This document shows positions 21,609 through 29,113 of a stretch of 29,113 nucleotides of DNA, in pieces. Position numbers and translations under genes: made by a program. The stretch comes from WQUF01 sp031549525. GTDB taxonomy: Bacteria > Bacillota > Clostridia > Clostridiales > Clostridiaceae. The notes beneath the pieces were generated by a model. It ran no database searches. It had not been told where the DNA came from and saw nothing but the letters and a program-made list of their open reading frames with translations. Numbering within the stretch: the stretch's first letter is position 1; the number at the start of each line of letters is the position of its first letter. The DNA is taken from positions 1 through 29,113 of the forward strand of contig JAVBPQ010000089.1 of assembly GCA_031549525.1 (NCBI GenBank), given 5' to 3'.

Positions 21609-22505
21609 TTAAGATCTTATATATTTTAGTGGGTCTTGATATTCACCATTTCTAATTACTTGAAAATATAGATGTGGTGTTTTTTCAATATAAACATCTT
21701 CAGCGTCACCAAGATTACCTATTTGTTGATTTTGAGTTACTCTATCTCCAACTTTAACTAGTAAAGAACTCTTATCTAAATTCTTATAGACAGTAACTAA
21801 TGCGTTTTCATGTTTGATTGTAACTATTGCACCACTTAAATCTTGTTCTATAGATGTTATTTCTCCATCTCCTGCTGCTTTAACTGGCTCACCAATATTT
21901 GCTGCTATTTCTATGCCATTAGAAAAGCTTACCCATTGATTTCCATTTGCTGTCTTTCCTTCTATAAACTTATCAAATTCAGTTGTTATTTGACCTGCTA
22001 GTGGTTTTAACAAACTCATTGGTTGAGTAGTAGAAACTTCACTTGTTTCAGTATTGTTCTCATCTTCGCTGTTTTGTTCTTCGCTATTATTTTCTGTTAC
22101 TTCTTGTTCTTGTGGCAGTACCTCTACAGCAACATCATTTTGATTTTCATCTTCATTTTCTGAAACATTTGTCTCTACTGTTGTTTCTGCAGCTTGAGTC
22201 TCTTGTGGCTCTTGAGTTTCTTGTGTCTGTTCTGATTGTTCTTGCTCATTAAGATCTTCGTCATTTCGAACTTGTAAAGTATTTACAGGACCTTGTTGCT
22301 CTTCTACTTCTAAGCTGTTTGTTAAACCTGAGGTTAGGTTATTAGAAGATGCAATGCTAGTGCTGTTATTAGGTACTTTTGCGTTTTCATCTTTAGAGGA
22401 ATTTCTCACTGCAATTGCAATAATTGTAGCTACAATGGCAAGCACTAAAAACAAAATAATGTAAAAGCTTTCTTTTTTAATACCAGATTTGTTTTTGAAG
22501 TTCAT
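21609..22505 (-). CDS. spoIIQ: SpoIIQ-like LytM (M23) protein, catalytic site degenerate
   Basis: A 298-residue single-pass membrane protein: a short cytoplasmic N-terminus, a membrane segment at 13-34, a low-complexity Glu/Gln/Thr/Asn linker (about 65-160), and a C-terminal LytM/M23 domain (165-298). SpoIIQ in the forespore membrane binds SpoIIIAH of the mother cell to form the engulfment channel. Three of the four usual Zn/catalytic positions are changed: H-x-G-x-D reads SNGIE (S195, E199) and HLHF reads HLYF (H278 kept, Y280), so hydrolysis is unlikely. B. subtilis SpoIIQ is also degenerate (its His is Ser), while C. difficile SpoIIQ keeps its ligands. Position between murA and spoIIID supports the name. 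The start has AAAGGAGGTG. Confidence 0.85.
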   Translation of the reverse strand: MNFKNKSGIKKESFYIILFLVLAIVATIIAIAVRNSSKDENAKVPNNSTSIASSNNLTSGLTNSLEVEEQQGPVNTLQVRNDEDLNEQEQSEQTQETQEPQETQAAETTVETNVSENEDENQNDVAVEVLPQEQEVTENNSEEQNSEDENNTETSEVSTTQPMSLLKPLAGQITTEFDKFIEGKTANGNQWVSFSNGIEIAANIGEPVKAAGDGEITSIEQDLSGAIVTIKHENALVTVYKNLDKSSLLVKVGDRVTQNQQIGNLGDAEDVYIEKTPHLYFQVIRNGEYQDPLKYIRS

Positions 22506-22524
22506 ATGAACACCTCCTTTTAAA

Positions 22525-22552
22525 AGTTTGTCCGGATTATGGTAAAATATTC
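22525..22552 (-). promoter_or_regulatory. Possible sigma-F promoter of spoIIQ
   Basis: On the - strand GAATA (22548-22552), 14 bases, then GGACAAACT (22525-22533), which fits the sigma-F -10 pattern GGNNANANT. The 5' leader would be only about 13 bases. spoIIQ is a sigma-F gene in B. subtilis and C. difficile. Pattern match only. Confidence 0.4.
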
Positions 22553-22589
22553 AATTAATGTAATATTTTTTTAATTTTTATAAAGATTC

Positions 22590-22633
22590 AAAAAAACCCC
22601 AGCTTCAATTTTAAAAATTAGCGGGGTTTTTTT
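22590..22633 (-). terminator. Terminator of murA
   Basis: AAAAAAACCCC (22590-22600) pairs with GGGGTTTTTTT (22623-22633), with further pairing (GC...GC, AATTTT/AAAATT) inside. On the - strand it ends in seven T and lies 16 bases after the murA stop. Confidence 0.92.
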
Positions 22634-22649
22634 ATTTAAAAATTTAAAA

Positions 22650-23897
22650 TTAAAATTTGGTTATAATAGCTCCTAGACCTTCAAGCTTTGTATGAATATT
22701 ATCATATCCTCTTTCAATATAGTTTGTATTTTTTATTTCAGTATCACCATCAGCACAAAGCCCCATTAAAATAAGTGCCGCTCCTGCTCTTAAATCTGAT
22801 GCTGCAACTTTGCAACCTTTTATTTCCTCTACCCCCTGAATGATAGCATTCTTTCCTGATACTTTTATATTAGCTCCCATTTTGTTAAATTCATTAATAT
22901 GAAGGAATCTATTTTCAAATACCGTTTCAGTGACTATGCTGGTACCTTTAATCGTGCTTAAAAGTGCCATCATCTGAGCTTGCATATCTGTGGGAAAACC
23001 TGGAAATGGCATTGTCTTTATATCAGTAGCACATAACTCTTCTCTTCCATCAACTATGAAAGAGTCATTCTCATTTGTTATCTTCACGCCTATCTCTTTT
23101 AACTTAGCAGTTACAGGCTTTAAACTATCTTCAATGACTTTTTTTATTTTAATTTTACTCTTTGTTATTGCTGCTGCTATCATATAAGTCCCTGCTTCTA
23201 TTCTATCAGGAATAGGTTCATGTTCACAGCATTTAAGCTCTGATACTCCTTTTATGGTTATCGAGTCTGTTCCAGCCCCTGTAATTTTTGCACCCATCTT
23301 ATTTAAAAAATTTGCAAGATCTATAATTTCTGGTTCTTCTGCTGCATTTTCAATTATGGTTTCTCCTTCAGCAACAGTTGCAGCCATGAGAATGTTTTCT
23401 GTAGCTCCAACAGAAGGAAAATCAAGATAAATCTTATTACCTTTTAATTTATTTGCAAATACTTCTACACAGCCGTTATCTCTTCTTATTTCTGCTCCAA
23501 GAGCAGAAAGCCCTTTAAGGTGCAGTTCTATAGGTCTTGTACCAATATTACAACCTCCTGGGTAGGAAATCTTTGCTTTACCATATTTTGCTATAATAGG
23601 TCCTAAAAATAAAAAAGAAGCCCTTATTTTACTTGAAACCTCTTGTTCTAATTCTGTACAATTTATAAACTCTGGTTTTATTGATATAATATTATTAAAA
23701 CAATCCACCTCTGCACCTATGCCTTTTAATAGCTGAACCATTATATTTATATCCGATATATCTGGTACATTTATTATCTTGATAGTTCCACTACCTAACG
23801 TAGATGCAGCGATAATAGGCAAAGATGAATTCTTAGAACAACTGATTGAAACTTCTCCAGCTAGTTCTTTTTTACCTGTGATAATAAGTTTGGACAT
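22650..23897 (-). CDS. murA: UDP-N-acetylglucosamine 1-carboxyvinyltransferase
   Basis: A 415-residue EPSP-synthase-fold enzyme, first committed step of peptidoglycan synthesis (enolpyruvyl transfer from PEP to UDP-GlcNAc). The active-site Cys is C116 in YPGGCNIGTRPIELH, so it is the fosfomycin-sensitive type. The N-terminal KN pair (K22, N23) is in KNSSLP, where many MurA have KNAALP. PFPGFPTDMQAQ and the RGYDNI segment are intact. The start has a GGAGG at seven bases. It follows the ywmB-like gene by 22 bases. Many Firmicutes have two MurA copies; this is the one in the sporulation locus. Confidence 0.96.
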   Translation of the reverse strand: MSKLIITGKKELAGEVSISCSKNSSLPIIAASTLGSGTIKIINVPDISDINIMVQLLKGIGAEVDCFNNIISIKPEFINCTELEQEVSSKIRASFLFLGPIIAKYGKAKISYPGGCNIGTRPIELHLKGLSALGAEIRRDNGCVEVFANKLKGNKIYLDFPSVGATENILMAATVAEGETIIENAAEEPEIIDLANFLNKMGAKITGAGTDSITIKGVSELKCCEHEPIPDRIEAGTYMIAAAITKSKIKIKKVIEDSLKPVTAKLKEIGVKITNENDSFIVDGREELCATDIKTMPFPGFPTDMQAQMMALLSTIKGTSIVTETVFENRFLHINEFNKMGANIKVSGKNAIIQGVEEIKGCKVAASDLRAGAALILMGLCADGDTEIKNTNYIERGYDNIHTKLEGLGAIITKF

Positions 23898-23919
23898 AGC
23901 TTACCTCCATTTACTGCAT

Positions 23920-24501
23920 TTAATAGTTCATCATGATCTCAGGAAGTCCTATAAATAGATAGGTCCCGTTAGGATACTCGCATATAGCAATATTAAAATC
24001 ATCAATATTAGGCATTATCCAGTTATTACTTATATAAAACAAATTATCATTTTCAAATGCCTCAACTTTAAAACTCTTATTTGCAATATAATCTCTTATG
24101 GAATTTTTTAACTTACTTGCTATATTATTAGTCCTTATCTTATAAGTTCCGCTCACTTTTAAATAATCGTAATATTTACCATTATATTTCATGAATAGGT
24201 TCTTTAAATATTTATAGTCTTCGTAACTTTGAACCTTATTAAAATTAATAATAATGACATCTTTAGAATCTTCTTTGCAAACTATAAAATCATAATTTGT
24301 AAAAAAAGGAGGAGAATTTAATAATTTTATTACTTCATCCTCATATATATTATTCCCAGCTAAAAGAATTGTTACACTTATGTTTTCAAAAGTCCCATTG
24401 GAAATTAATTGAATTTTATCCAAATATTTTTTTTCAATATTTAAGTTTATAAATATAAAAAAACATAAAACAACTAATAATAAAATAATTTTTGTTTTCA
24501 T
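23920..24501 (-). CDS. YwmB-like exported protein
   Basis: A 193-residue protein with an N-terminal signal or anchor segment (residues 3-21, KTKIILLLVVLCFFIFINLN) and an extracytoplasmic mixed domain ending TYLFIGLPEIMMNY. Sequence similarity to the YwmB (DUF1779, 'TATA-box binding-like') family is modest. The call leans on position directly upstream of murA, as in B. subtilis ywmB-murAA-spoIID. Function is unknown. The ATG follows AGGGGGC at seven bases. Shorter than B. subtilis YwmB (about 245). Confidence 0.6.
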   Translation of the reverse strand: MKTKIILLLVVLCFFIFINLNIEKKYLDKIQLISNGTFENISVTILLAGNNIYEDEVIKLLNSPPFFTNYDFIVCKEDSKDVIIINFNKVQSYEDYKYLKNLFMKYNGKYYDYLKVSGTYKIRTNNIASKLKNSIRDYIANKSFKVEAFENDNLFYISNNWIMPNIDDFNIAICEYPNGTYLFIGLPEIMMNY

Positions 24502-24686
24502 ACGCTATGCCCCCTATATTTATTTTGGACAAGATTATGTTATTTAATCAAAAAATAACTTCAATTTCTGCTTTTATATTAAGATAATTATTTATAATGT
24601 ATTTCAGGTTTTTTTTATGCAATTACAGGGATTATTATATGTTTTTCGTCAGCTTATTATTTATAATGTTTGTAAAATGTCTTAAT

Positions 24687-26048
24687 ATGTATAAAGAGGT
24701 GAGAGAAATATTATTAAGCGAGTTTAAAAAAGCAATCAATATGGGACTTGGTAGTGCTATACTTGAACTTAAAAATCAAAATACAAGCAAATTATATAAT
24801 AGTGCTGTTTTATACGCCTGTTTGCATAATACTTGTTATGATCCTAAATTTGAAAACGAAAGACATAATTATCTTTATAGGGCTGTTAAACTTATAAATG
24901 ATGATACATTGGAAGATAAAATCATAGAAAAGTTATTTAGAACCAATTCTTATTGGCTTATCAATCAATTATGTGGTCTTCTTTATCTATATGCAAAAGA
25001 TGATAGTACAAAAGCTTTTACTTCAATGGAAAATAAGCTTGATAGATATTTTATTAACCTTCCAAGAAAAAAAAATCATAAAAATATAGATAATTCTATG
25101 GAATGTGCTGAGCTTATTGCATTATGGCTTTGTGAATTAGGTGGCATTAAGTATTTTTTAAATTACATGGAAAAAATAGGAGAAATGATGGAAATATACC
25201 CTGAAAAGAATATCTTCTATTATAATTTTTTTATGAGATTTGCTAAAGATAAATTTGGCAAAAAAAGAGTTTTAAATTCTCTTACTAAAAGATCTTACGA
25301 ATCTCACAGTTTAAAATCATTTTTAAATAAAATATCAGATGAAGAAATTTTAAAAGAAGAGTCTTTATTGCATAAAAAAAATGCAAAAACAACATATAAA
25401 ATACTATTAGATCCACTATATGTAAATGATAATGATAATTTAAAAGCTCTTGCCCTTAAGATATCACAAAAGGTAACTGATGAAGAAATCCTTTTCTTAG
25501 CAAATAGGCTTAAGATAGATGATGGCAAAATAAAATTAAACCTCATGATGTTTTTTGCATTTGTAGATTATCCATATGATATCAAGGAGCTATTAGATTT
25601 TTATGATTCATCTTATGATGAAAACTTTAAAGCAGCCTGCCTTGAAGCATTAGGAAGGTTTAAAGACCCAAGGCTTCATGAAATCGCAATTTTAAACATT
25701 AGAAATAAGATCTTAATACCTGAATCCCTTGGACTTTTAATAAAGAATTTTAATAACGATTATGCATTTATACTAGAAGTATTAGAAGAACATAAAGAGA
25801 ATTCAAGATATGATTTTCATTCACTTGTTATTAAAGTAATTAAAATATTTGAAAATAGAAAATGCAAAAAAGCACAAGATATATTGATATTTGCATATAA
25901 AGAAAATACGTGCTCCTCTTGTAGGACAACCTTAGTTGATATCATGTGCAAAAACAATATAATCACAGATGAAATATTGAATGAATGTTTATATGATTGC
26001 TCTGAAGAAACGAGAAAACTTGCAGAAAATTACCAAAATCATATTTAA
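24687..26048 (+). CDS. HEAT-like repeat protein of unknown function
   Basis: About 450 residues, almost wholly helical, with no signal peptide. The N-terminal region begins VREILLSEFKKAINMGLGSAILEL and contains LYACLHNTCYD; this block is characteristic of a clostridial protein family I recognise only as 'HEAT repeat domain-containing'. HEAT/ARM-like helix pairs are visible from about residue 230 on (for example the segment with FKAACLEALGRFKDPRLHEIAI). Four Cys cluster near the end (CSSCRTTLVDIMC and CLYDC). HEAT proteins are usually binding scaffolds; no catalytic motif is seen. The start is uncertain: ATG 24687 and GTG 24699 are both in frame, and the only Shine-Dalgarno, GAGGTG (24696-24701), is followed at six bases by ATA. 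An earlier in-frame ATG (24597) would add a hydrophobic 30 residues without a Shine-Dalgarno. Confidence 0.75.
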   Translation: MYKEVREILLSEFKKAINMGLGSAILELKNQNTSKLYNSAVLYACLHNTCYDPKFENERHNYLYRAVKLINDDTLEDKIIEKLFRTNSYWLINQLCGLLYLYAKDDSTKAFTSMENKLDRYFINLPRKKNHKNIDNSMECAELIALWLCELGGIKYFLNYMEKIGEMMEIYPEKNIFYYNFFMRFAKDKFGKKRVLNSLTKRSYESHSLKSFLNKISDEEILKEESLLHKKNAKTTYKILLDPLYVNDNDNLKALALKISQKVTDEEILFLANRLKIDDGKIKLNLMMFFAFVDYPYDIKELLDFYDSSYDENFKAACLEALGRFKDPRLHEIAILNIRNKILIPESLGLLIKNFNNDYAFILEVLEEHKENSRYDFHSLVIKVIKIFENRKCKKAQDILIFAYKENTCSSCRTTLVDIMCKNNIITDEILNECLYDCSEETRKLAENYQNHI

Positions 26049-26108
26049 ATTTTAATTTTATTACTAGGCTTAATTTATTTTATACAAATTTTCTTGTTTT
26101 TATAAAGC

Positions 26109-26136
26109 TTGATTTATCATCTCCAAGATGTATAAT
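26109..26136 (+). promoter_or_regulatory. Promoter of the alpha/beta hydrolase gene
   Basis: TTGATT (26109-26114), 16 bases, and a perfect TATAAT (26131-26136), about 55 bases before the GTG start. No clear terminator follows the HEAT-repeat gene, so readthrough from it is also possible. Confidence 0.6.
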
Positions 26137-26192
26137 TAATACATATATTAGATCTAGTTAAACTTAATATTTAAACTATAAAGAGGTGTATT

Positions 26193-27137
26193 GTGAAAGC
26201 AAAGACAATTGCAGTTCCCCTATCTGTTTTAACTTGTTCATCGCTTATATTAATAGGTAATTATGTTTATTCACGAGCTTTGTTAAGATATACAAAAAAA
26301 GAGGATTTAAACGAAACACCTGATTTAAAAAATGATGTAGATATTGCTTTAGACGCTAAAGAAGGTAATTTTTCCAAGATGAAAAGCATAAATAAAATTC
26401 AATTAAAGATCACATCCTTTGATGGCTTAACCTTAAATGCATATATGTATGAGCAAAAAATATACTCTAAAAAATGGGTTATAATTGTTCATGGTTATAA
26501 TTGTTATTCAGATTTTATGGAATCTTACACACGGCATTTTTATTCAAACAATTTTAATGTAATTGCTCCAGATTGTAGAGGACATGGCGAAAGCGAAGGT
26601 AATTATATTGGTATGGGCTGGCATGATAGATTAGATGTTATAAGCTGGATAAATAAAATTATAGAAAAAGATCCTAATTCAGAAATTGTACTCTTTGGAA
26701 TTTCAATGGGAGCTGCTTCTATTTTATCAGCAACAGGTGAAAATCTACCTAGAAATTTAAAATGTGCTATTTCTGATTGTTCATATTCAGATGGATATAA
26801 AATAATCAAAAATCAAATCAAATCAAGCAGCATTCTCCCAATTTTTCCTTTTGCTACAATTGCTAATATAATAACAAAATTTCGATCAGGATACTTTATT
26901 TCAGATGCAAAACCTATAAATCAAGTAAAAAAATCAAAGACTCCAACATTATTCATACACAGCGATCAAGATAAATTGATACCTTTTGAAATGGCTTATG
27001 ATTTATATGAAAATGCTTCTTGTGTAAAAGATATGTTGATAATTAAAGATGCAGGACATGGTTATTCCTCTATTGTAGAGCCAAATTTATATTGGAAAAA
27101 GATTGAACAATTTACTAACAAATATTTATCATCGTAA
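26193..27137 (+). CDS. Membrane-anchored alpha/beta hydrolase
   Basis: A 314-residue serine hydrolase with an N-terminal membrane segment (about 5-24), so probably anchored and facing outward. The catalytic triad can be placed: S171 in the elbow GISMGA, D260 in HSDQDKLIP, H289 in AGHGYS. An oxyanion-region HGYNCYSD motif is at 100-107 and DCRGHGESEG near 127-136. Similar B. subtilis-type proteins (YqkD, YtxM-like) are annotated as hydrolases of unknown substrate; an esterase or peptidase is plausible. The start is GTG after GAGGTG at four bases. It has its own promoter and a terminator shared with the serpin gene. Confidence 0.88.
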   Translation: MKAKTIAVPLSVLTCSSLILIGNYVYSRALLRYTKKEDLNETPDLKNDVDIALDAKEGNFSKMKSINKIQLKITSFDGLTLNAYMYEQKIYSKKWVIIVHGYNCYSDFMESYTRHFYSNNFNVIAPDCRGHGESEGNYIGMGWHDRLDVISWINKIIEKDPNSEIVLFGISMGAASILSATGENLPRNLKCAISDCSYSDGYKIIKNQIKSSSILPIFPFATIANIITKFRSGYFISDAKPINQVKKSKTPTLFIHSDQDKLIPFEMAYDLYENASCVKDMLIIKDAGHGYSSIVEPNLYWKKIEQFTNKYLSS

Positions 27138-27167
27138 AAACACCACTAATCCTGTTTAGTGGTGTTT
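27138..27167. terminator. Convergent terminator, hydrolase and serpin genes
   Basis: AAACACCACTA (27138-27148) and TAGTGGTGTTT (27157-27167) pair perfectly over 8 bases. On the - strand, for the serpin transcript, a TTTTT tail follows; on the + strand the tail is T/A-mixed. Confidence 0.85.
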
Positions 27168-27184
27168 AATTATATATAATTAAA

Positions 27185-28435
27185 TTATACAGTAGGGTCA
27201 TTTACAGCGCCTATAAATAAAATAGTTGTATTATCTGGCGCAAGAATATAGTAAATAAATGGTCTATTTAAATTTAATTCAACTATATTATCATTTGAAA
27301 TAGGAGAGCCACCATAATCAACCTTAGTAAAAGCTGTTGCCTCTACACCCTTTTCATTAATTGTAATATTTGTTTTTTGAATAATATCTGATATATAAAT
27401 TTTATCACTAGTAATCTTTGAGAAATCTGCATCTTGTTCAAATGCTGATTTAATGCCTAAAGACTGAAGTATGTCCTTAAAATTAAAATTGCTCTTATAT
27501 GAAAATTTAGGAATTTTAAAAATAACTTTACCATATTCTTGTTTTGTGTTATCACAAATTGCAGCTATATTTTCACTTGAAGATAGAAATTCTTCAACCC
27601 GTCTAGTCTCATCAGGTAAAACGAATATCATCCTTCCTCCGCCTTTTAAATCAAGAAATGAGCTGGTATATCCATCACCTTTTACATACCATCTAAATCC
27701 ATAAGTTTTATTCATAAATTTACACTGTATCTGACCTGAATTATTTACATAGAATGTGTCTTGCTTTGTATCTTTTTCATCAAATTTATCTACCCATTCA
27801 TCTTTAAAATCAATCGTATTTAATATTGTTAAGACTTGATCATGAGTTATTGGTATTTCTTCATATATGGTTTTTCCGATGTTTTCAGAGATCCAATTGC
27901 TCATGAGCCTTTTGGTATCTGTGTTTTTAAAATCTACGTTATAAAGTGCAGACTTGAAATTTTTTTCTGCGTTCTTTTTAAAGTCTTCATTGAATTTTTT
28001 TGAATTTTCAAGCCAAAGGGAGTTGGCAATTTTAAGCTTGCTAAATTCACTATCTTTATATAAAAAATCATATATTTTGCCAACTTGTATATCAAATTTT
28101 TCTTTATTATTTTCATCAATCTCAAGAGCATTTAATATTTCATCTCTAGTATTTGCATTTGCACCAGATGCAGCACAAGATAAAGTAAAATAAAGGCTAA
28201 GAGGCGAGTAACAAAAATTCTTTAATCCACCATTTAAGATCCTGCAAGTAGATTTATGAGAAAAATTATTCATATATAATATAAAATTTTCCTCATTTGA
28301 AGCTGTATTTTCTATTCCAAAGCTATCAAGTGAAATATTTGCAAGTTGATTAAGAGCAACAAAAGACTGATTTGTACAGGATATCAATGGTACTATACCG
28401 ATAGTAACAAGAAATAAAGATAACAATTTTTTCAT
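27185..28435 (-). CDS. Lipoprotein serpin (serine/cysteine protease inhibitor)
   Basis: A 416-residue serpin with a lipoprotein signal: Lys-Lys, a hydrophobic core and a lipobox LISC with Cys20 as the modified residue. The serpin fold is complete: FCYSPLSLYFTLSCAASGA, the NTIDFKDEW strand, a hinge INEKGVEATAFTKV and the C-terminal NRPFIYYI and TILFIGAVNDPT strands. The hinge has small residues at P12-P9 except Phe at P9, so inhibitory loop insertion is possible. The reactive loop is about four residues longer than alpha-1-antitrypsin; P1 cannot be set with confidence (Ser or Asn near the SPISNDN stretch). It sits on the outer face of the membrane. ATG 28435 is preceded by AAGGAGTGG; an upstream Met lacks a Shine-Dalgarno. 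Monocistronic. Confidence 0.92.
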   Translation of the reverse strand: MKKLLSLFLVTIGIVPLISCTNQSFVALNQLANISLDSFGIENTASNEENFILYMNNFSHKSTCRILNGGLKNFCYSPLSLYFTLSCAASGANANTRDEILNALEIDENNKEKFDIQVGKIYDFLYKDSEFSKLKIANSLWLENSKKFNEDFKKNAEKNFKSALYNVDFKNTDTKRLMSNWISENIGKTIYEEIPITHDQVLTILNTIDFKDEWVDKFDEKDTKQDTFYVNNSGQIQCKFMNKTYGFRWYVKGDGYTSSFLDLKGGGRMIFVLPDETRRVEEFLSSSENIAAICDNTKQEYGKVIFKIPKFSYKSNFNFKDILQSLGIKSAFEQDADFSKITSDKIYISDIIQKTNITINEKGVEATAFTKVDYGGSPISNDNIVELNLNRPFIYYILAPDNTTILFIGAVNDPTV

Positions 28436-28984
28436 ATAACCACTCCTTAATAATAGGTCAGATATTACTAAAATTAATAGTAACTTATTGAATATAAAAT
28501 AGCACAATTTTGAATATTATTCAAATAAAACTATATTTGTATTGTAGTTTAAATGGCTTTATAAAGTCAGTTTTTAATTTTAATATAAAAAATATCAGTA
28601 TTTTTTCCATAAAATAAAACAAAAAATAATTTAATATTATATTTAACTTCTACATATATTTTAAGTTGACAATTTAATTGCATTTTATATTTAATTACAT
28701 TAAAATAAATACTATATTTTATAATTTTTTTTATATTTATTAAATAGACAAACAAATAATACTATTATAATTTTAATAAAAGTATAATAATAGAAACGAA
28801 CGTTTTATTAATTTTATAAATCTTATAAGCTTTGCTTTAATTATGAATTTTACAAATATAGATAACAATAACTTTAAAAATCTTGTAAAAAGAAAACTTT
28901 CACTTATTTTTTATATCATTTTTTTAAAATTTACATCATATAGATATAAAAATAAGTATATCTAAAAAAGGGGAAATATATATT
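28436..28984. other. AT-rich spacer without a supported gene
   Basis: About 550 bases, among the most AT-rich in the window. Short open frames on both strands (for example 28567-28755 on -, and 28843-28965 on +) lack Shine-Dalgarno sequences and are poor in composition. A TAGATATA...TATATCTA inverted repeat (28941-28964) lies just before the next gene. It probably holds the divergent promoters of the serpin gene and the gene at 28985, but no clear hexamers are seen. Confidence 0.5.
28941..28964. repeat. 8-base inverted repeat before the last gene
   Basis: TAGATATA and TATATCTA pair perfectly over an 8-base spacer. It ends just before the AAAAAAGGGG Shine-Dalgarno and could be an operator or leader hairpin. 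Confidence 0.4.
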
Positions 28985-29113
28985 ATGGAAATGATGAATT
29001 TATTTGAATCTTATGGCTTTAATGTTAAAACTATTGTTGGAACAAATTTTGAACCTAAAAAGAGAGCTTCTTGTGACCCTCTAAAGCCTGAAACCATATG
29101 CCTTCATAATAAT
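28985..29113 (+). CDS. Start of an unrecognised gene (3' truncated)
   Basis: The frame from ATG 28985 stays open to the window end (43 codons). An AAGGGG lies about eleven bases upstream, slightly far. The visible N-terminus, MEMMNLFESYGFNVKTIVGT, has no signal peptide. Cys residues occur in ASCDP and ETICLHN. I do not recognise the family. Confidence 0.6.
   Translation, partial: MEMMNLFESYGFNVKTIVGTNFEPKKRASCDPLKPETICLHNN

Noticed and set aside
22043..22252. Repetitive tract within spoIIQ as a possible tandem repeat array
   Set aside because: It is a low-complexity Glu/Gln/Thr linker; no regular unit length is kept.
24597..24686. Hydrophobic N-terminal extension of the HEAT-repeat protein
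   Set aside because: No Shine-Dalgarno before the upstream ATG, and the conserved family start lies near VREILLSEF.
28567..28755. 62-codon ORF on the - strand in the last spacer
   Set aside because: No Shine-Dalgarno; composition is almost wholly Ile, Lys, Asn, Tyr and Phe as expected from AT-rich noncoding DNA.
28843..28965. 40-codon ORF on the + strand before the last gene
   Set aside because: No ribosome-binding site and it runs through the inverted repeat; composition suggests chance.

Overview
The window looks like a chromosomal segment of an endospore-forming, low-GC Clostridium (sensu stricto type). The DNA is strongly AT-rich, Shine-Dalgarno sequences are near-perfect (AGGAGG/GAGGTG), and GTG and TTG starts are frequent. 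Sporulation genes (spoIIID, spoIIQ-like, sipL) lie among housekeeping genes. I see no tRNA, rRNA, IS element, prophage or CRISPR array. The species is not named because nothing in the sequence decides it.

Layout. (1) 2-2615, + strand: a tight operon of a CobW/G3E-type GTPase (its 5' end is cut by the window edge), a membrane permease of the ArsP_2/DUF2899 type and a uroporphyrinogen-decarboxylase-like (MtaA/CmuA) corrinoid methyltransferase. It ends at a convergent terminator. (2) 2680-8898, - strand: fur-type regulator, RNase J, YlbF, then a strong hairpin terminator, then typA/bipA, trmR and trhP. The last two form a wobble-uridine hydroxylation/methylation pair. (3) 9149-12384: accessory genes, namely a DUF4241 protein, a double-GNAT acetyltransferase with an operator-like dyad around its promoter, a METTL25-type methyltransferase on the + strand, and a 59-residue Cys-rich protein. 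(4) 12448-16871, - strand: ispE, then the cyanophycin pair cphB-cphA (depolymerase and synthetase of the multi-L-arginyl-poly-L-aspartate reserve). (5) 17165-20104, - strand: sipL (spore-coat assembly), veg and a Bax-inhibitor-1/YetJ membrane protein. (6) 20219-24501: an RlmM-like rRNA methyltransferase (+), facing spoIIID, spoIIQ, murA and a ywmB-like gene (-). (7) 24687-29113: a HEAT-repeat protein and a membrane-anchored alpha/beta hydrolase (+), a lipoprotein serpin (-), about 550 bases of AT-rich spacer, and the first 43 codons of an unrecognised gene running off the right edge.

How the genes work together. Region 2 joins RNA decay (RNase J, YlbF), a ribosome-associated GTPase (TypA) and tRNA wobble modification (TrhP makes ho5U34, TrmR methylates it to mo5U34). 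The ispE-cphAB-sipL-veg block mixes isoprenoid synthesis, nitrogen storage and spore-coat assembly. The ywmB-murA-spoIIQ-spoIIID block resembles the classic Bacillus/Clostridium order, but no spoIID lies between murA and spoIIQ, and the SpoIIQ-like protein has lost most of its LytM metal ligands. The points most worth a second look are the GTPase-permease-methyltransferase operon, the attenuator-like hairpin directly in front of typA, the degenerate SpoIIQ with the missing spoIID, the small Cys-rich gene, and the secreted serpin. No wholly new defence or mobile system is evident. The first operon is the best candidate for an undescribed functional module.
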